From Chondrosia reniformis (taxonomy: Eukaryota > Porifera > Demospongiae > Chondrillida > Chondrillidae), in assembly GCA_947172415.1 (NCBI GenBank), contig OX359198.1, positions 5,983,401 to 6,047,400 on the forward strand: 64,000 nucleotides of DNA, given 5' to 3'. The notes beneath the pieces are model-generated. The model was not told the DNA's origin. It did not search any database and saw only the letters and a list, made by a program, of their open reading frames with translations. A program made the translations under genes and the position numbers. Below, one piece after another: positions 34,639-46,851 of this stretch; within the stretch, counting starts at the first letter, position 1, and every line of letters begins with the position of its first letter.

Positions 34639-37600
34639 CGTATAGTAGAAATTTATTGTACATTAGAGTGCTGTAGCTCTGTCAAATGGAGAGATATGAA
34701 GCTTTAACTTAACGTCAGAATTCACAGACATGTTTGAAACATTTCCAATGAGAATTTGAAATTTTCATAAATCTTTACATTTGCCCTATCTCTCACCATA
34801 CATTAATTTGGTATTCCAGTATATTAATGTACATTTGGTGCTCTAACTCTGTCAAATGGAAAGATATGAAGCTCAAACTTGCTGTCAGCATTCACAGACA
34901 TGTATGATACATTTCCAATGACAATTTGAAATTTTCATAAATCTTTACATTTGCCCTATCTCTCACCATACATTAATTTGGTATTCCAGTATATTAATGT
35001 ACATTTGGTGCTCTAACTCTGTCAAATGGAAAGACATGAAGCTCAAACTTGCTGTCAGCATTCACAGACATGTATGAAACATTTCCAATGACAATTTGAA
35101 ATTTTCATAAATCTTTAAATTTGCCCTATCTCTCACCATACATTAATTTGGTATTCCAGTATATTAATGTACATTTGGTGCTCTAACTCTGTCAAATGGA
35201 AAGATATGAAGCTCAAACTTGCTGTCAGCATTCACAGACATGTATGATACATTTCCAATGAGAATTTGAAATTTTCATAAATCTTTACATTTGCCCTATC
35301 TCTCACCATACATTAATTTCGTATACCAATACTTTAATGTACATTTGGTACTATAACTCTGTAAAATGGAAAGTTAATAAGCTAAACCTTGGTGTCAGCA
35401 TTCACAGACATGTATGATACATTTCCAATGAGAATTTGAAATTTTCATAAATCTTTACATTTGCCCTATCTCTCACCATACATTAATTTGGTATTCCAGT
35501 ATATTAATGTACATTTGGTGCTCTAACTCTGTCAAATGGAAGGATATGAAGCTCAAACTTGCTGTCAGCATTCACAGACATGTATGAAACATTTCCAATG
35601 ACAATTTGAAATTTTCATAAATCTTTACATTTGCCCTATCTCTCACCATACATTAATTTGGTATTCCAGTATATTAATGTACATTTGGTGCTCTAACTCT
35701 GTCAAATGGAAAGACATGAAGCTCAAACTTGCTGTCAGCATTCACAGACATGTATGAAACATTTCCAATGACAATTTGAAATTTTCATAAATCTTTAAAT
35801 TTGCCCTATCTCTCACCATACATTAATTTGGTATTCCAGTATATTAATGTACATTTGGTGCTCTAACTCTGTCAAATTGAAAAATATGAAGCTCCAACCT
35901 GGTGTCAGCATTCACAGACCTGTATGATACATTTCCAATGACAATTTGAAATTTTCATAAATCTTTACATTTGCCCTATCTCTCACCATACATTAATTTG
36001 GTATTCCAGTATATTAATGTACATTTGGTGCTCTAACTCTGTCAAATGGAAGGATATGAAGCTCAAACTTGCTGTCAGCATTCACAGACATGTATGAAAC
36101 ATTTCCAATGACAATTTGAAATTTTCATAAATCTTTACATTTGCCCTATCTCTCACCATACATTAATTTGGTATTCCAGTATATTAATGTACATTTGGTG
36201 CTCTAACTCTGTCAAATGGAAAGATATGAAGCTCAAACTTTCTGTCAGCATTCACAGACATGTATGAAACATTTCCAATGACAATTTGAAATTTTCATAA
36301 ATCTTTACATTTGCCACATCTCTCACTATACATTAATTTGGTATTCCAGTATATTAATGTACATTTGGTGCTCTAACTCTGTCAAATGGAAGGATATGCA
36401 GCTCAAACTTGCTGTCAGCATTCACAGACATGTAGGAAACATTTCCAATGAGAATTTGAAATTTTCATAAATCTTTACATTTGCCCTATCTCTCACCATA
36501 CAATTTCGTATACCAATTCTTTAATGTACATTTGGTACTATAACTCTTTAAAATGGAAAGTTAATAAGCTAAACCTTGGTGTCATCATTCACAAACATGA
36601 TTGAATCATTTCCAAAGAGTTTTTGAAATTTTTATAAATCTTTACATTTGCCTTATATCTCACCATACATTAATTTGGTATTCCAGTATATTAATGTACA
36701 TTTGGTGCTCTAACTCTGTCAAATGGAAAGATATGAAGCTCAAACTTGCTGTCAGCATTCACAGTCATGTATGATACATTTCCAATGACAATTTGAAATT
36801 TTCATAAATCTTTACATTTGCACTATCTCTCACCATACATTAATTTGGTATTCCAGTATATTAATGTACATTTGGTGCTCTAACTCTGTCAAATGGAAAG
36901 ATATGAAGCTCAAACTTGCTGTCAGCATTCACAGACATGTATGATACATTTCCAATGAGAATTTGAAATTTTCATAAATCTTTACATTTGCCCTATCTCT
37001 CACCATACATTAATTTCGTATACCAATACTTTAATGTACATTTGGTACTATAACTCTGTAAAATGGAAAGTTAATAAGCTAAACCTTGGTGTCAGCATTC
37101 ACAGACATGTATGATACATTTCCAATGAGAATTTGAAATTTTCATAAATCTTTACATTTGCCCTATCTCTCACCATACATTAATTTGGTATTCCAGTATA
37201 TTAATGTACATTTGGTGCTCTAACTCTGTCAAATGGAAGGATATGAAGCTCAAACTTGCTGTCAGCATTCACAGACATGTATGAAACATTTCCAATGACA
37301 ATTTGAAATTTTCATAAATCTTTACATTTGCCCTATCTCTCACCATACATTAATTTGGTATTCCAGTATATTAATGTACATTTGGTGCTCTAACTCTGTC
37401 AAATGGAAAGACATGAAGCTCAAACTTGCTGTCAGCATTCACAGACATGTATGATACATTTCCAATGAGAATTTGAAATTTTCATAAATCTTTACATTTG
37501 CCCTATCTCTCACCATACATTAATTTGGTATTCCAGTATATTAATGTACATTTGGTGCTCTAACTCTGTCAAATTGAAAAATATGAAGCTCCAACCTGGT

Positions 37601-39046
37601 GTCAGCATTCACAGACATGTATGATACATTTCCAATGAGAATTTGAAATTTTCATAAATCTTTACATTTGCCCTATCTCTCACCATACATTAATTTGGTA
37701 TTCCAGTATATTAATGTACATTTGGTGCTCTAACTCTGTCAAATGGAAGGATATGAAGCTCAAACTTGCTGTCAGCATTCACAGACATGTATGAAACATT
37801 TCCAATGACAATTTGAAATTTTCATAAATCTTTACATTTGCCCTATCTCTCACCATACATTAATTTGGTATTCCAGTATATTAATGTACATTTGGTGCTC
37901 TAACTCTGTCAAATGGAAAGATATGAAGCTCAAACTTTCTGTCAGCATTCACAGACATGTATGATACATTTCTAATGACAATTTGAAATTTTCATAAATC
38001 TTTACATTTGCCCTATCTCTCACCATACATTAATTTGGTATTCCAGTATATTAATGTACATTTGGTGCTCTAACTCTGTCAAATTGAAAAATATGAAGCT
38101 CCAACCTGGTGTCAGCATTCACAGACATGTATGATACATTTCCAATGAGAATTTGAAATTTTCATAAATCTTTACATTTGCCCTATCTCTCACCATACAT
38201 TAATTTGGTATTCCAGTATATTAATGTACATTTGGTGCTCTAACTCTGTCAAATGGAAGGATATGAAGCTCAAACTTGCTGTCAGCATTCACAGACATGT
38301 ATGAAACATTTCCAATGACAATTTGAAATTTTCATAAATCTTTACATTTGCCCTATCTCTCACCATACATTAATTTGGTATTCCAGTATATTAATGTACA
38401 TTTGGTGCTCTAACTCTGTCAAATGGAAAGATATGAAGCTCAAACTTTCTGTCAGCATTCACAGACATGTATGAAACATTTCCAATGACAATTTGAAATT
38501 TTCATAAATCTTTACATTTGCCCTATCTCTCACTATACATTAATTTGGTATTCCAGTATATTAATGTACATTTGGTGCTCTAACTCTGTCAAATGGAAAG
38601 ATATGAAGCTCAAACTTGCTGTCAGCATTCACAGACATGTATGAAACATTTCCAATGACAATTTGAAATTTTCATAAATCTTTACATTTGCCCTATCTCT
38701 CACTATACATTAATTTGGTATTCCAGTATATTAATGTACATTTGGTGCTCTAACTCTGTCAAATGGAAGGATATGCAGCTCAAACTTGCTGTCAGCATTC
38801 ACAGACATGTAGGAAACATTTCCAATGAGAATTTGAAATTTTCATAAATCTTTACATTTGCCCTATCTCTCACCATACAATAATTTGGTATTCCAGTATA
38901 TTAATGTACATTTGGTGCTCTAACTCTGTCAAATGGAAGGATATGAAGCTCAAACTTGCTGTCAGCATTCACAGACATGTATGAAACATTTCCAAACAGT
39001 TTTAGAAATTTTGATTTCTACATAAATTTCTCATCATACATTAACT

Positions 39047-40095
39047 AACCCTAATTGCGTAATACTATAAATGGCCGACCTTGAGTAGGTGTAAGAGTGA
39101 ACATGCCGTACTGTATATATTTCTGAAAAAATAGAACTCTTTGAAAGATTTCTTATACACATGGATATGCACTGTGTAGTACTTGATTGTTGTTGAAGCA
39201 GTTTCTATCCACATATATTATATGGATGTCGTTAAAGTGAAATTTTGCCGATCGACGGCCAACGAAACTCCAAAGAAAAAAAGTTGGACCATACCGAACG
39301 CTACCATCCACGACGCTCAGAGGCCGGGATCGGTGGTAACGCTCTGCCGAGTTGAGCTTTGGGTGTCACTTGCGTGAGAAGAACCAGTTCTTCTCGATAT
39401 GGCCGACTCATATGAATCCTAAGATATCAGATGCCAATCCCACATTACGTGGAACCCCCCCGAAATCCGGATTATTGGTGAGCACGTCTCTATGGCACCA
39501 ACCGATTAGGAGACAGCTTCAGAGTCTAAGCGCTACCAACCTCTATGGGAACCGCTACCACCATAGAGATGTGTCCAGGTAGGCCTACTTTATAAGGTTT
39601 TGCGCTTCTATTTAAACAAGAAAATTTCAAAAGGAAACGATTGTGGTTGGCGCTATTCCATACTTAAGAATAGGGTATTTGCGAGAAAAATGTAGTCAAA
39701 TTATATCAAGTTAATTCGGGATGAGTGCATCGTTCCAAGCCATTTTAAAGGTATATCCAGTATTCGTGGTTCATCTAGAAACTGGGAAAAATGGATAGAA
39801 TCCTGTAAGTGTCTTGATTGGCGGAGGAGACCAACTTTTCTGGTCCCATGTAGAAACGATTTTAGCGAGAGGTGTTCCGATATGAACGTAAACTAGTATA
39901 ACCAGCCACACTCAATCTCAATTGCAGTAATAGCATAATGGCTACCTGCCTCTATGTAAAGACCTTCTGACAGCTGCGTTCTGGACTGTCCCTGCGTGTT
40001 TCTAGTTGCCCCATTCATGTCAAAACATTTTAACTTCGTATGCCGATAATTTGCATAATAGTATCGCACGATATATATGCTACACCATTTAAGGT
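39047..40095 (+). mobile_element. 1.05-kb cassette, copy 4
   Basis: Same structure. It has the CTAGTATAACC stop change of copies 3 and 5 but the GCATAATAG variant of copy 1, so variants have been reshuffled by recombination or conversion. It is followed by a satellite block starting like the one after copy 1, with a shared short duplication containing ACACAGACATGTAGGAAAC. Confidence 0.6.
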
Positions 40096-41671
40096 CGTAA
40101 AGTAGAAATTTATTGTACATTAGAGTGCTGTAGCTCTGTCAAATGGAGAGATATGAAGCTTTAACTTAACATCAGCATTCACAGACATGTTTGAAACATT
40201 TCCAATGAGAATTTGAAATTTTCATAAATCTTTACACAGACATGTAGGAAACATTTCCAATGAGAATTTGAAATTTTCATAAATCTTGACATTTGCCCTA
40301 TCTCTCACTATACATTAATTTCGTATACCAATACTTTACTGTACATTTGGTACTATAACTCTGTAAAATGGAAAGTTAATAAGCTAAACCTTGGTGTCAG
40401 CATTCACAAACATGATTGAATCATTTCCAAAGGGTTTTTGAAATTTTTATAAATCTTTACATTTGCCTTATCTCTCACCATACATTAATTTGGTATTCCA
40501 GTATATTAATGTACATTTGGTGCTCTAACTCTGTCAAATGGAAAGATATGAAGCTCAAACTTGCTGTCAGCATTCACAGACATGTAGGAAACATTTCCAA
40601 TAACAATTTGAAATTTTCATAAATCTTTACATTTGCCCTACCTCTCACCATACATTAATTTCGTATACCAATACTTTAATGTACATTTGGTACTATAACT
40701 CTGTAAAATGGAAAGTTAATAAGCTAAACCTTGGTGTCAGCATTCACAAACATGATTGAATCATTTCCAAAGAGTTTTTGAAATTTTTATAAATCTTTAC
40801 ATTTGCCTTATCTCTCACCATACATTAATTTGGTATTCCAGTATATTAATGTACATTTGGTGCTCTAACTCTGTCAAATGGAAAGATATGAAGCTCAAAC
40901 TTGCTGTCAGCATTCACAGACATGTATGAAACATTTCCAATGACAATTTGAAATTTTCAAAAATCTTTACATTTGCCCTATCTCTCACCATACATTAATT
41001 TGGTATTCCAGTATATTAATGTACATTTGGTGCTCTAACTCTGTCAAATGGAAAGACATGAAGCTCAAACTTGCTGTCAGCATTCACAGAAATATATGAA
41101 ACATGTCCAATGAGAATTTGAAATTTTCATAAATCTTTACATTTGCCCTATCTCTCACCATACATTAATTTGGTATTCCAGTATATTAATGTACATTTGG
41201 TGCTCTAACTCTGTCAAATTGAAAAATATGAAGCTCCAACTTGGTGTCAGCATTCATAGACATGTATGATACATTTCCAATGAGAATTTGAAATTTTCAT
41301 AAATCTTTACATTTGCCTTATCTCTCACCATACATTAATTTGGTATTCCAGTATATTAATGTACATTTGGTGCTCTAACTCTGTCAAATGGAAAGATATG
41401 AAGCTCAAACTTGTTGTCAGCATTCACAGACATGTATGAAACATTTCCAATGACAATTTGAAATTTTCATAAATCTTTACATTTGCCCTATCTCTCACCA
41501 TACATTAATTTGGTATTCCAGTATATTAATGTACATTTGGTGCTCTAACTCTGTCAAATGGAAGGATATGAAGCTCAAACTTGCTGTCAGCATTCACAGA
41601 CATGTATGAAACATTTCCAAACAGTTTTAGAAATTTTGATTTCTACATAAATTTCTCATCATACATTAACT

Positions 41672-42721
41672 AACCCTAATTGCGTAATACTATAAATGGC
41701 CGACCTTGAGTAGGTGTAAGAGTGAACATGCCGTACTGTATATATTTCTGAAAAAATAGAACTCTTTGAAAGATTTCTTATACACATGGATATGCACTGT
41801 GTAGTACTTGATTGTTGTTGAAGCAGTTTCTATCCACATATATTATATGGATGTCGTTAAAGTGAAATTTTGCCGATCGACGGCCAACGAAACTCCAAAG
41901 AAAAAAAGTTGGACCATACCGAACGCTACCATCCACGACGCTCAGAGGCCGGGATCGGTGGTAACGCTCTGCCGAGTTGAGCTTTGGGTGTCACTTGCGT
42001 GAGAAGAACCAGTTCTTCTCGATATGGCCGACTCATATGAATCCTAAGATATCAGATGCCAATCCCACATTACGTGGAACCCCCCCGAAATCCGGATTAT
42101 TGGTGAGCACGTCTCTATGGCACCAACCGATTAGGAGACAGCTTCAGAGTCTAAGCGCTACCAACCTCTATGGGAACCGCTACCACCATAGAGATGTGTC
42201 CAGGTAGGCCTACTTTATAAGGTTTTGCGCTTCTATTTAAACAAGAAAATTTCAAAAGGAAACGATTGTGGTTGGCGCTATTCCATACTTAAGAATAGGG
42301 TATTTGCGAGAAAAATGTAGTCAAATTATATCAAGTTAATTCGGGATGAGTGCATCGTTCCAAGCCATTTTAAAGGTATATCCAGTATTCGTGGTTCATC
42401 TAGAAACTGGGAAAAATGGATAGAATCCTGTAAGTGTCTTGATTGGCGGAGGAGACCAACTTTTCTGGTCCCATGTAGAAACGATTTTAGCGAGAGGTGT
42501 TCCGATATGAACGTAAACTAGTATAACCAGCCACACTCAATCTCAATTGCAGTAATAGCATAATGGCTACCTGCCTCTATGTAAAGACCTTCTGACAGCT
42601 GCGTTCTGGACTGTCCCTGCGTGTTTCTAGTTGCCCCATTCATGTCAAAACATTTTAACTTCGTATGCCGGTAATTTGCAAAATAGTATCGCACGATATA
42701 TATGCTACACCCATTTAAGGT
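41672..42721 (+). mobile_element. 1.05-kb cassette, copy 5
   Basis: Same ends and insertion point. It carries the CTAGTATAACC change, the extra C before ATTTAAGG seen in copy 2, and a private change (CCGGTAATTTGC). Only 125 bases of forward satellite follow before the orientation switch. Confidence 0.6.
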
Positions 42722-42846
42722 CGCATAGTAGAAATTTATTGTACATTAGAGTGCTGTAGCTCTGTCAAATGGAGAGATATGAAGCTTTAACTTAACGTCA
42801 GCATTCACAGACATGTTTGAAACATTTCCAATGAGAATTTGAAATT

Positions 42847-45800
42847 ATACTGGAATACCAAATTAATGTATGGTGAGAGATAGGGCAAATGTAAAGATTT
42901 ATGAAAATTTCAAATTGTCATTGGAAATGTTTCATACATGTCTGTGAATGCTGACAACAAGTTTGAGCTTCATATCTTTCCATTTGACAGAGTTAGAGCA
43001 CCAAATGTACATTAATATACTGGAATACCAAATTAATGTATGGTGAGAGATAGGGCAAATGTAAAGATTTATAAAAAATTCAAAAACTCTTTGGAAATGA
43101 TTCAATCATGTTTGTGAATGCTGACACCAAGGTTTAGCTTATTAACTTTCCATTTTACAGAGTTATAGTACCAAATGTACATTAAAGAATTGGTATACGA
43201 AATTGTATGGTGAGAGATAGGGCAAATGTAAAGATTTATGAAAATTTCAAATTCTCATTGGAAATGTTTCCTACATGTCTGTGAATGCTGACAGCAAGTT
43301 TGAGCTGCATATCCTTCCATTTGACAGAGTTAGAGCACCAAATGTACATTAATATACTGGAATACCAAATTAATGTATAGTGAGAGATAGGGCAAATGTA
43401 AAGATTTATGAAAATTTCAAATTGTCATTGGAAATGTTTCATACATGTCTGTGAATGCTGACAGAAAGTTTGAGCTTCATATTTTTTAATTTGACAGAGT
43501 TAGAGCACCAAATGTACATTAATATACAGGAATACCAAATTAATGTATAGTGAGAGATAGGGCAAATGTAAAGATTTATGAAAATTTCAAATTGTCATTG
43601 GAAATGTTTCATACATGTCTGTGAATGCTGACAGCAAGTTTGAGCTTTATATCCTTCCATTTGACAGAGTTAGAGCACCAAATGTACATTAATATACTGG
43701 AATATCAAATTAATGTATGGTGAGAGATAGGGCAAATGTAAAGATTTATGAAAATTTCAAATTCTCATTGGAAATGTATCATACATGTCTGTGAATGCTG
43801 ACACCAGGTTGGAGCTTCATATTTTTCAATTTGACAGAGTTAGAGCACCAAATGTACATTAATATACTGGAATACCAAATTAATGTATGGTGAGAGATAG
43901 GGCAAATGTAAAGATTTATGAAAATTTCAAATTGTCATTGGACATGTTTCATACATGTCTGTGAATGCTGACAGCAAGTTTGAGCTTCATGTCTTTCCAT
44001 TTGACAGAGTTGGAGCACCAAATGTACATTAATATACTGGAATACCAAATTAATGTATGGTGAGAGATAGGGCAAATGTAAAGATTTATAAAAAATTCAA
44101 AAACTCTTTGGAAATGATTCAATCATGTTTGTGAATGCTGACACCAAGGTTTAGCTTATTAACTTTCCATTTTAAAGAGTTATAGTACCAAATGTACATT
44201 AAAGAATTGGCATACGAAATTGTATGGTGAGAGATAGGGCAAATGTAAAGATTTATGAAAATTTCAAATTCTCATTGGAAATGTTTCCTACATGTCTGTG
44301 AATGCTGACAGCAAGTTTGAGCTGCATATCCTTCCATTTGACAGAGTTAGAGCACCAAATGTACATTAATATACTGGAATACCAAATTAATGTATAGTGA
44401 GAGATAGGGCAAATGTAAAGATTTATGAAAATTTCAAATTGTCATTGGAAATGTTTCATACATGTCTGTGAATGCTGACAGCAAGTTTGAGCTTTATATC
44501 CTTCCATTTGACAGAGTTAGAGCACCAAATGTACATTAATATACTGGAATACCAAATTAATATATATTGAGAGATAGGGCAAATGTAAAGATTTATGAAA
44601 ATTTCAAATTCTTATTGGAAATGTATCATACATGTCTGTGAATGCTGACACCAGGTTGGAGCTTCATATTTTTCAATTTGACAGAGTTAGAGCACCAAAT
44701 GTACATTAATATACTGGAATACCAAATTAATGTATGGTGAGAGATAGGGCAAATGTAAAGATTTATGAAAATTTCAAATTGTCATTGGACATGTTTCATA
44801 CATGTCTGTGAATGCTGACAGCAAGTTTGAGCTTCATGTCTTTCCATTTGACAGAGTTGGAGCACCAAATGTACATTAATATACTGGAATACCAAATTAA
44901 TGTATGGTGAGAGATAGGGCAAATGTAAAGATTTATAAAAAATTCAAAAACTCTTTGGAAATGATTCAATCATGTTTGTGAATGCTGACACCAAGGTTTA
45001 GCTTATTAACTTTCCATTTTACAGAGTTATAGTACCAAATGTACATTAAAGAATTGGTATACGAAATTGTATGGTGAGAGATAGGGCAAATGTAAAGATT
45101 TATGAAAATTTCAAATTCTCATTGGAAATGTTTCCTACATGTCTGTGAATGCTGACAGCAAGTTTGAGCTGCATATCCTTCCATTTGACAGAGTTAGAGC
45201 ACCAAATGTACATTAATATACTGGAATACCAAATTAATGTATAGTGAGAGATAGGGCAAATGTAAAGATTTATGAAAATTTCAAATTGTCATTGGAAATG
45301 TTTCATACATGTCTGTGAATGCTGACAGCAAGTTTGAGCTTTATATCCTTCCATTTGACAGAGTTAGAGCACCAAATGTACATTAATATACTGGAATACC
45401 AAATTAATGTATAGTGAGAGATAGGGCAAATGTAAAGATTTATGAAAATTTCAAATTCTTATTGGAAATGTATCATACATGTCTGTGAATGCTGACACCA
45501 GGTTGGAGCTTCATATTTTTCAATTTGACAGAGTTAGAGCACCAAATGTACATTAATATACTGGAATACCAAATTAATGTATGGTGAGAGATAGGGCAAA
45601 TGTAAAGATTTATGAAAATTTCAAATTCTCATTGGACATGTTTCATACATGTCTGTGAATGCTGACAGCAAGTTTGAGCTTCATGTCTTTCCATTTGACA
45701 GAGTTGGAGCACCAAATGTACATTAATATACTGGAATACCAAATTAATGTATTGTGAGAGATAGGGCAAATGTAAAGATTTATGAAAATTTCAAATTCTC

Positions 45801-46475
45801 ATTGGAAATGTATCATACATGTCTGTGAATGCTGACACCAGGTTGGAGCTTCATATCTTTCCATTTGACAGAGTTAGAGCACCAAATGTACATTAATATA
45901 CTGGAATACCAAATTAATGTATGGTGAGAGATAGGGCAAATGTAAAGATTTTTGAAAATTTCAAATTGTCATTGGAAATGTTTCATACATGTCTGTGAAT
46001 GCTGACAGCAAGTTTGAGCTTCATATCTTTCTATTTGACAGAGTTAGAGCACCAAATGTACATTAATATACTGGAATACCAAATTAATGTATGGTGAGAG
46101 ATAGGGCAAATGTAAAGATTTATAAAAATTTCAAAAACTCTTTGGAAATGATTCAATCATGTTTGTGAATGCTGACACCAAGGTTTAGCTTATTAACTTT
46201 CCATTTTACAGAGTTATAGTACCAAATGTACATTAAAGTATTGGTATACGAAATTAATGTATAGTGAGAGATAGGGCAAATGTCAAGATTTATAAAATTT
46301 CAAATTCTCATTGGAAATGTTTCCTACATGTCTGTGTAAAGATTTATGAATATTTCAAATTCTCATTGGAAATTTTTCAAACATGTCTGTGAATGCTGAC
46401 GTTAAGTTAAAGCTTCATATCTCTCCATTTGACAGAACTACAGCACTCTAATGTACAATAAATTTCTACTATACG
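42847..46475 (-). repeat. Inverted satellite block
   Basis: From about 42847 every monomer is reverse-complemented: TACTGGAATACCAAATTAAT, then GGTGAGAGATAGGGCAAATG, then CATGTCTGTGAATGCTGAC. About 21 monomers follow with their own short higher-order pattern: a class B monomer near 43090, 44090 and 44950, with flanking blocks that repeat. Its right end (46250-46430) mirrors the start of the blocks after copies 1 and 4, including the short duplication. The block is therefore an inverted copy of a cassette-plus-satellite segment. Confidence 0.95.
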
Positions 46476-46595
46476 ACCTTAAATGGGTGTAGCATATATA
46501 TCGTGCGATACTATTTTGCAAATTATCGGCATACGAAGTTAAAATGTTTTGACATGAATGGGGCAACTAGAAACACGCAGGGACAGTCCAGAACG
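46476..46595 (-). mobile_element. Truncated inverted cassette copy at the array border
   Basis: The reverse complement of the last 120 bases of the cassette (ACCTTAAATGGGTGTAGC to GGACAGTCCAGAACG), cut abruptly at 46595 where unrelated sequence begins. This is the physical right border of the satellite domain and marks a rearrangement breakpoint. Confidence 0.85.
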
Positions 46596-46851
46596 ATATT
46601 TCTTATCATTTGGAGGGTCTGGGAACCCATGAGTATCCAAACACGCTTGGGTCGTTTTTTCTTCTTTTTTTTTCGTTGTGATATGTAAATTAATATTGAA
46701 GAGGACCGTATTGCAATTATACACATAACAATGATAACATATACCTGTCCATACTATACTGACTACATGTGAGAGAGAAAGACCATTTAACTTCTATTTC
46801 ACACGCTGAGCTCAATCAAGAGAATCTACGACTCAGAAATTAAAGCGCAGC
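46596..46851. promoter_or_regulatory. Spacer between the array and INVS; probable INVS promoter
   Basis: 256 bases of single-copy sequence with a T-rich run (about 46656-46674) and no reading frame of note. The INVS start codon is at 46852, so the promoter must lie here or within the satellite border. No TATA box is evident. Position is inferred from context. Confidence 0.35.

Larger units (their letters stand above)
12845..46475. repeat. 33.6-kb satellite array, monomer about 170 bp
   Basis: The phrase GTCAGCATTCACAGACATGT recurs every 168-170 bases (for example 15171, 15341, 15510, 15680) across nearly the whole interval, giving roughly 165 monomers after the embedded cassettes are removed. 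Monomers are AT-rich. Class A carries GGTATTCCAGTATATTAATG; class B carries TTTCGTATACCAATTCTTTA with AAGTTAATAAGCTAAACC. Forward blocks are 12845-13651, 14701-16783, 17834-33589, 34639-39046, 40096-41671 and 42722-42846; the block 42847-46475 is reversed. No gene, tRNA or rRNA is seen. A nucleosome-length monomer with higher-order repeats is the usual form of centromeric satellite, but no functional evidence exists here. Confidence 0.97.

Noticed and set aside
13788..42207. The repeated 64- and 76-codon plus-strand frames of the cassettes as genes
   Set aside because: They start only at TTG codons, show no domain, and recur simply because the cassettes are near-identical DNA copies.
12845..46475. 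CRISPR-like or bacterial repeat array
   Set aside because: The repeats are contiguous 170-bp monomers without unique spacers, and the flanking genes are intron-containing animal genes.
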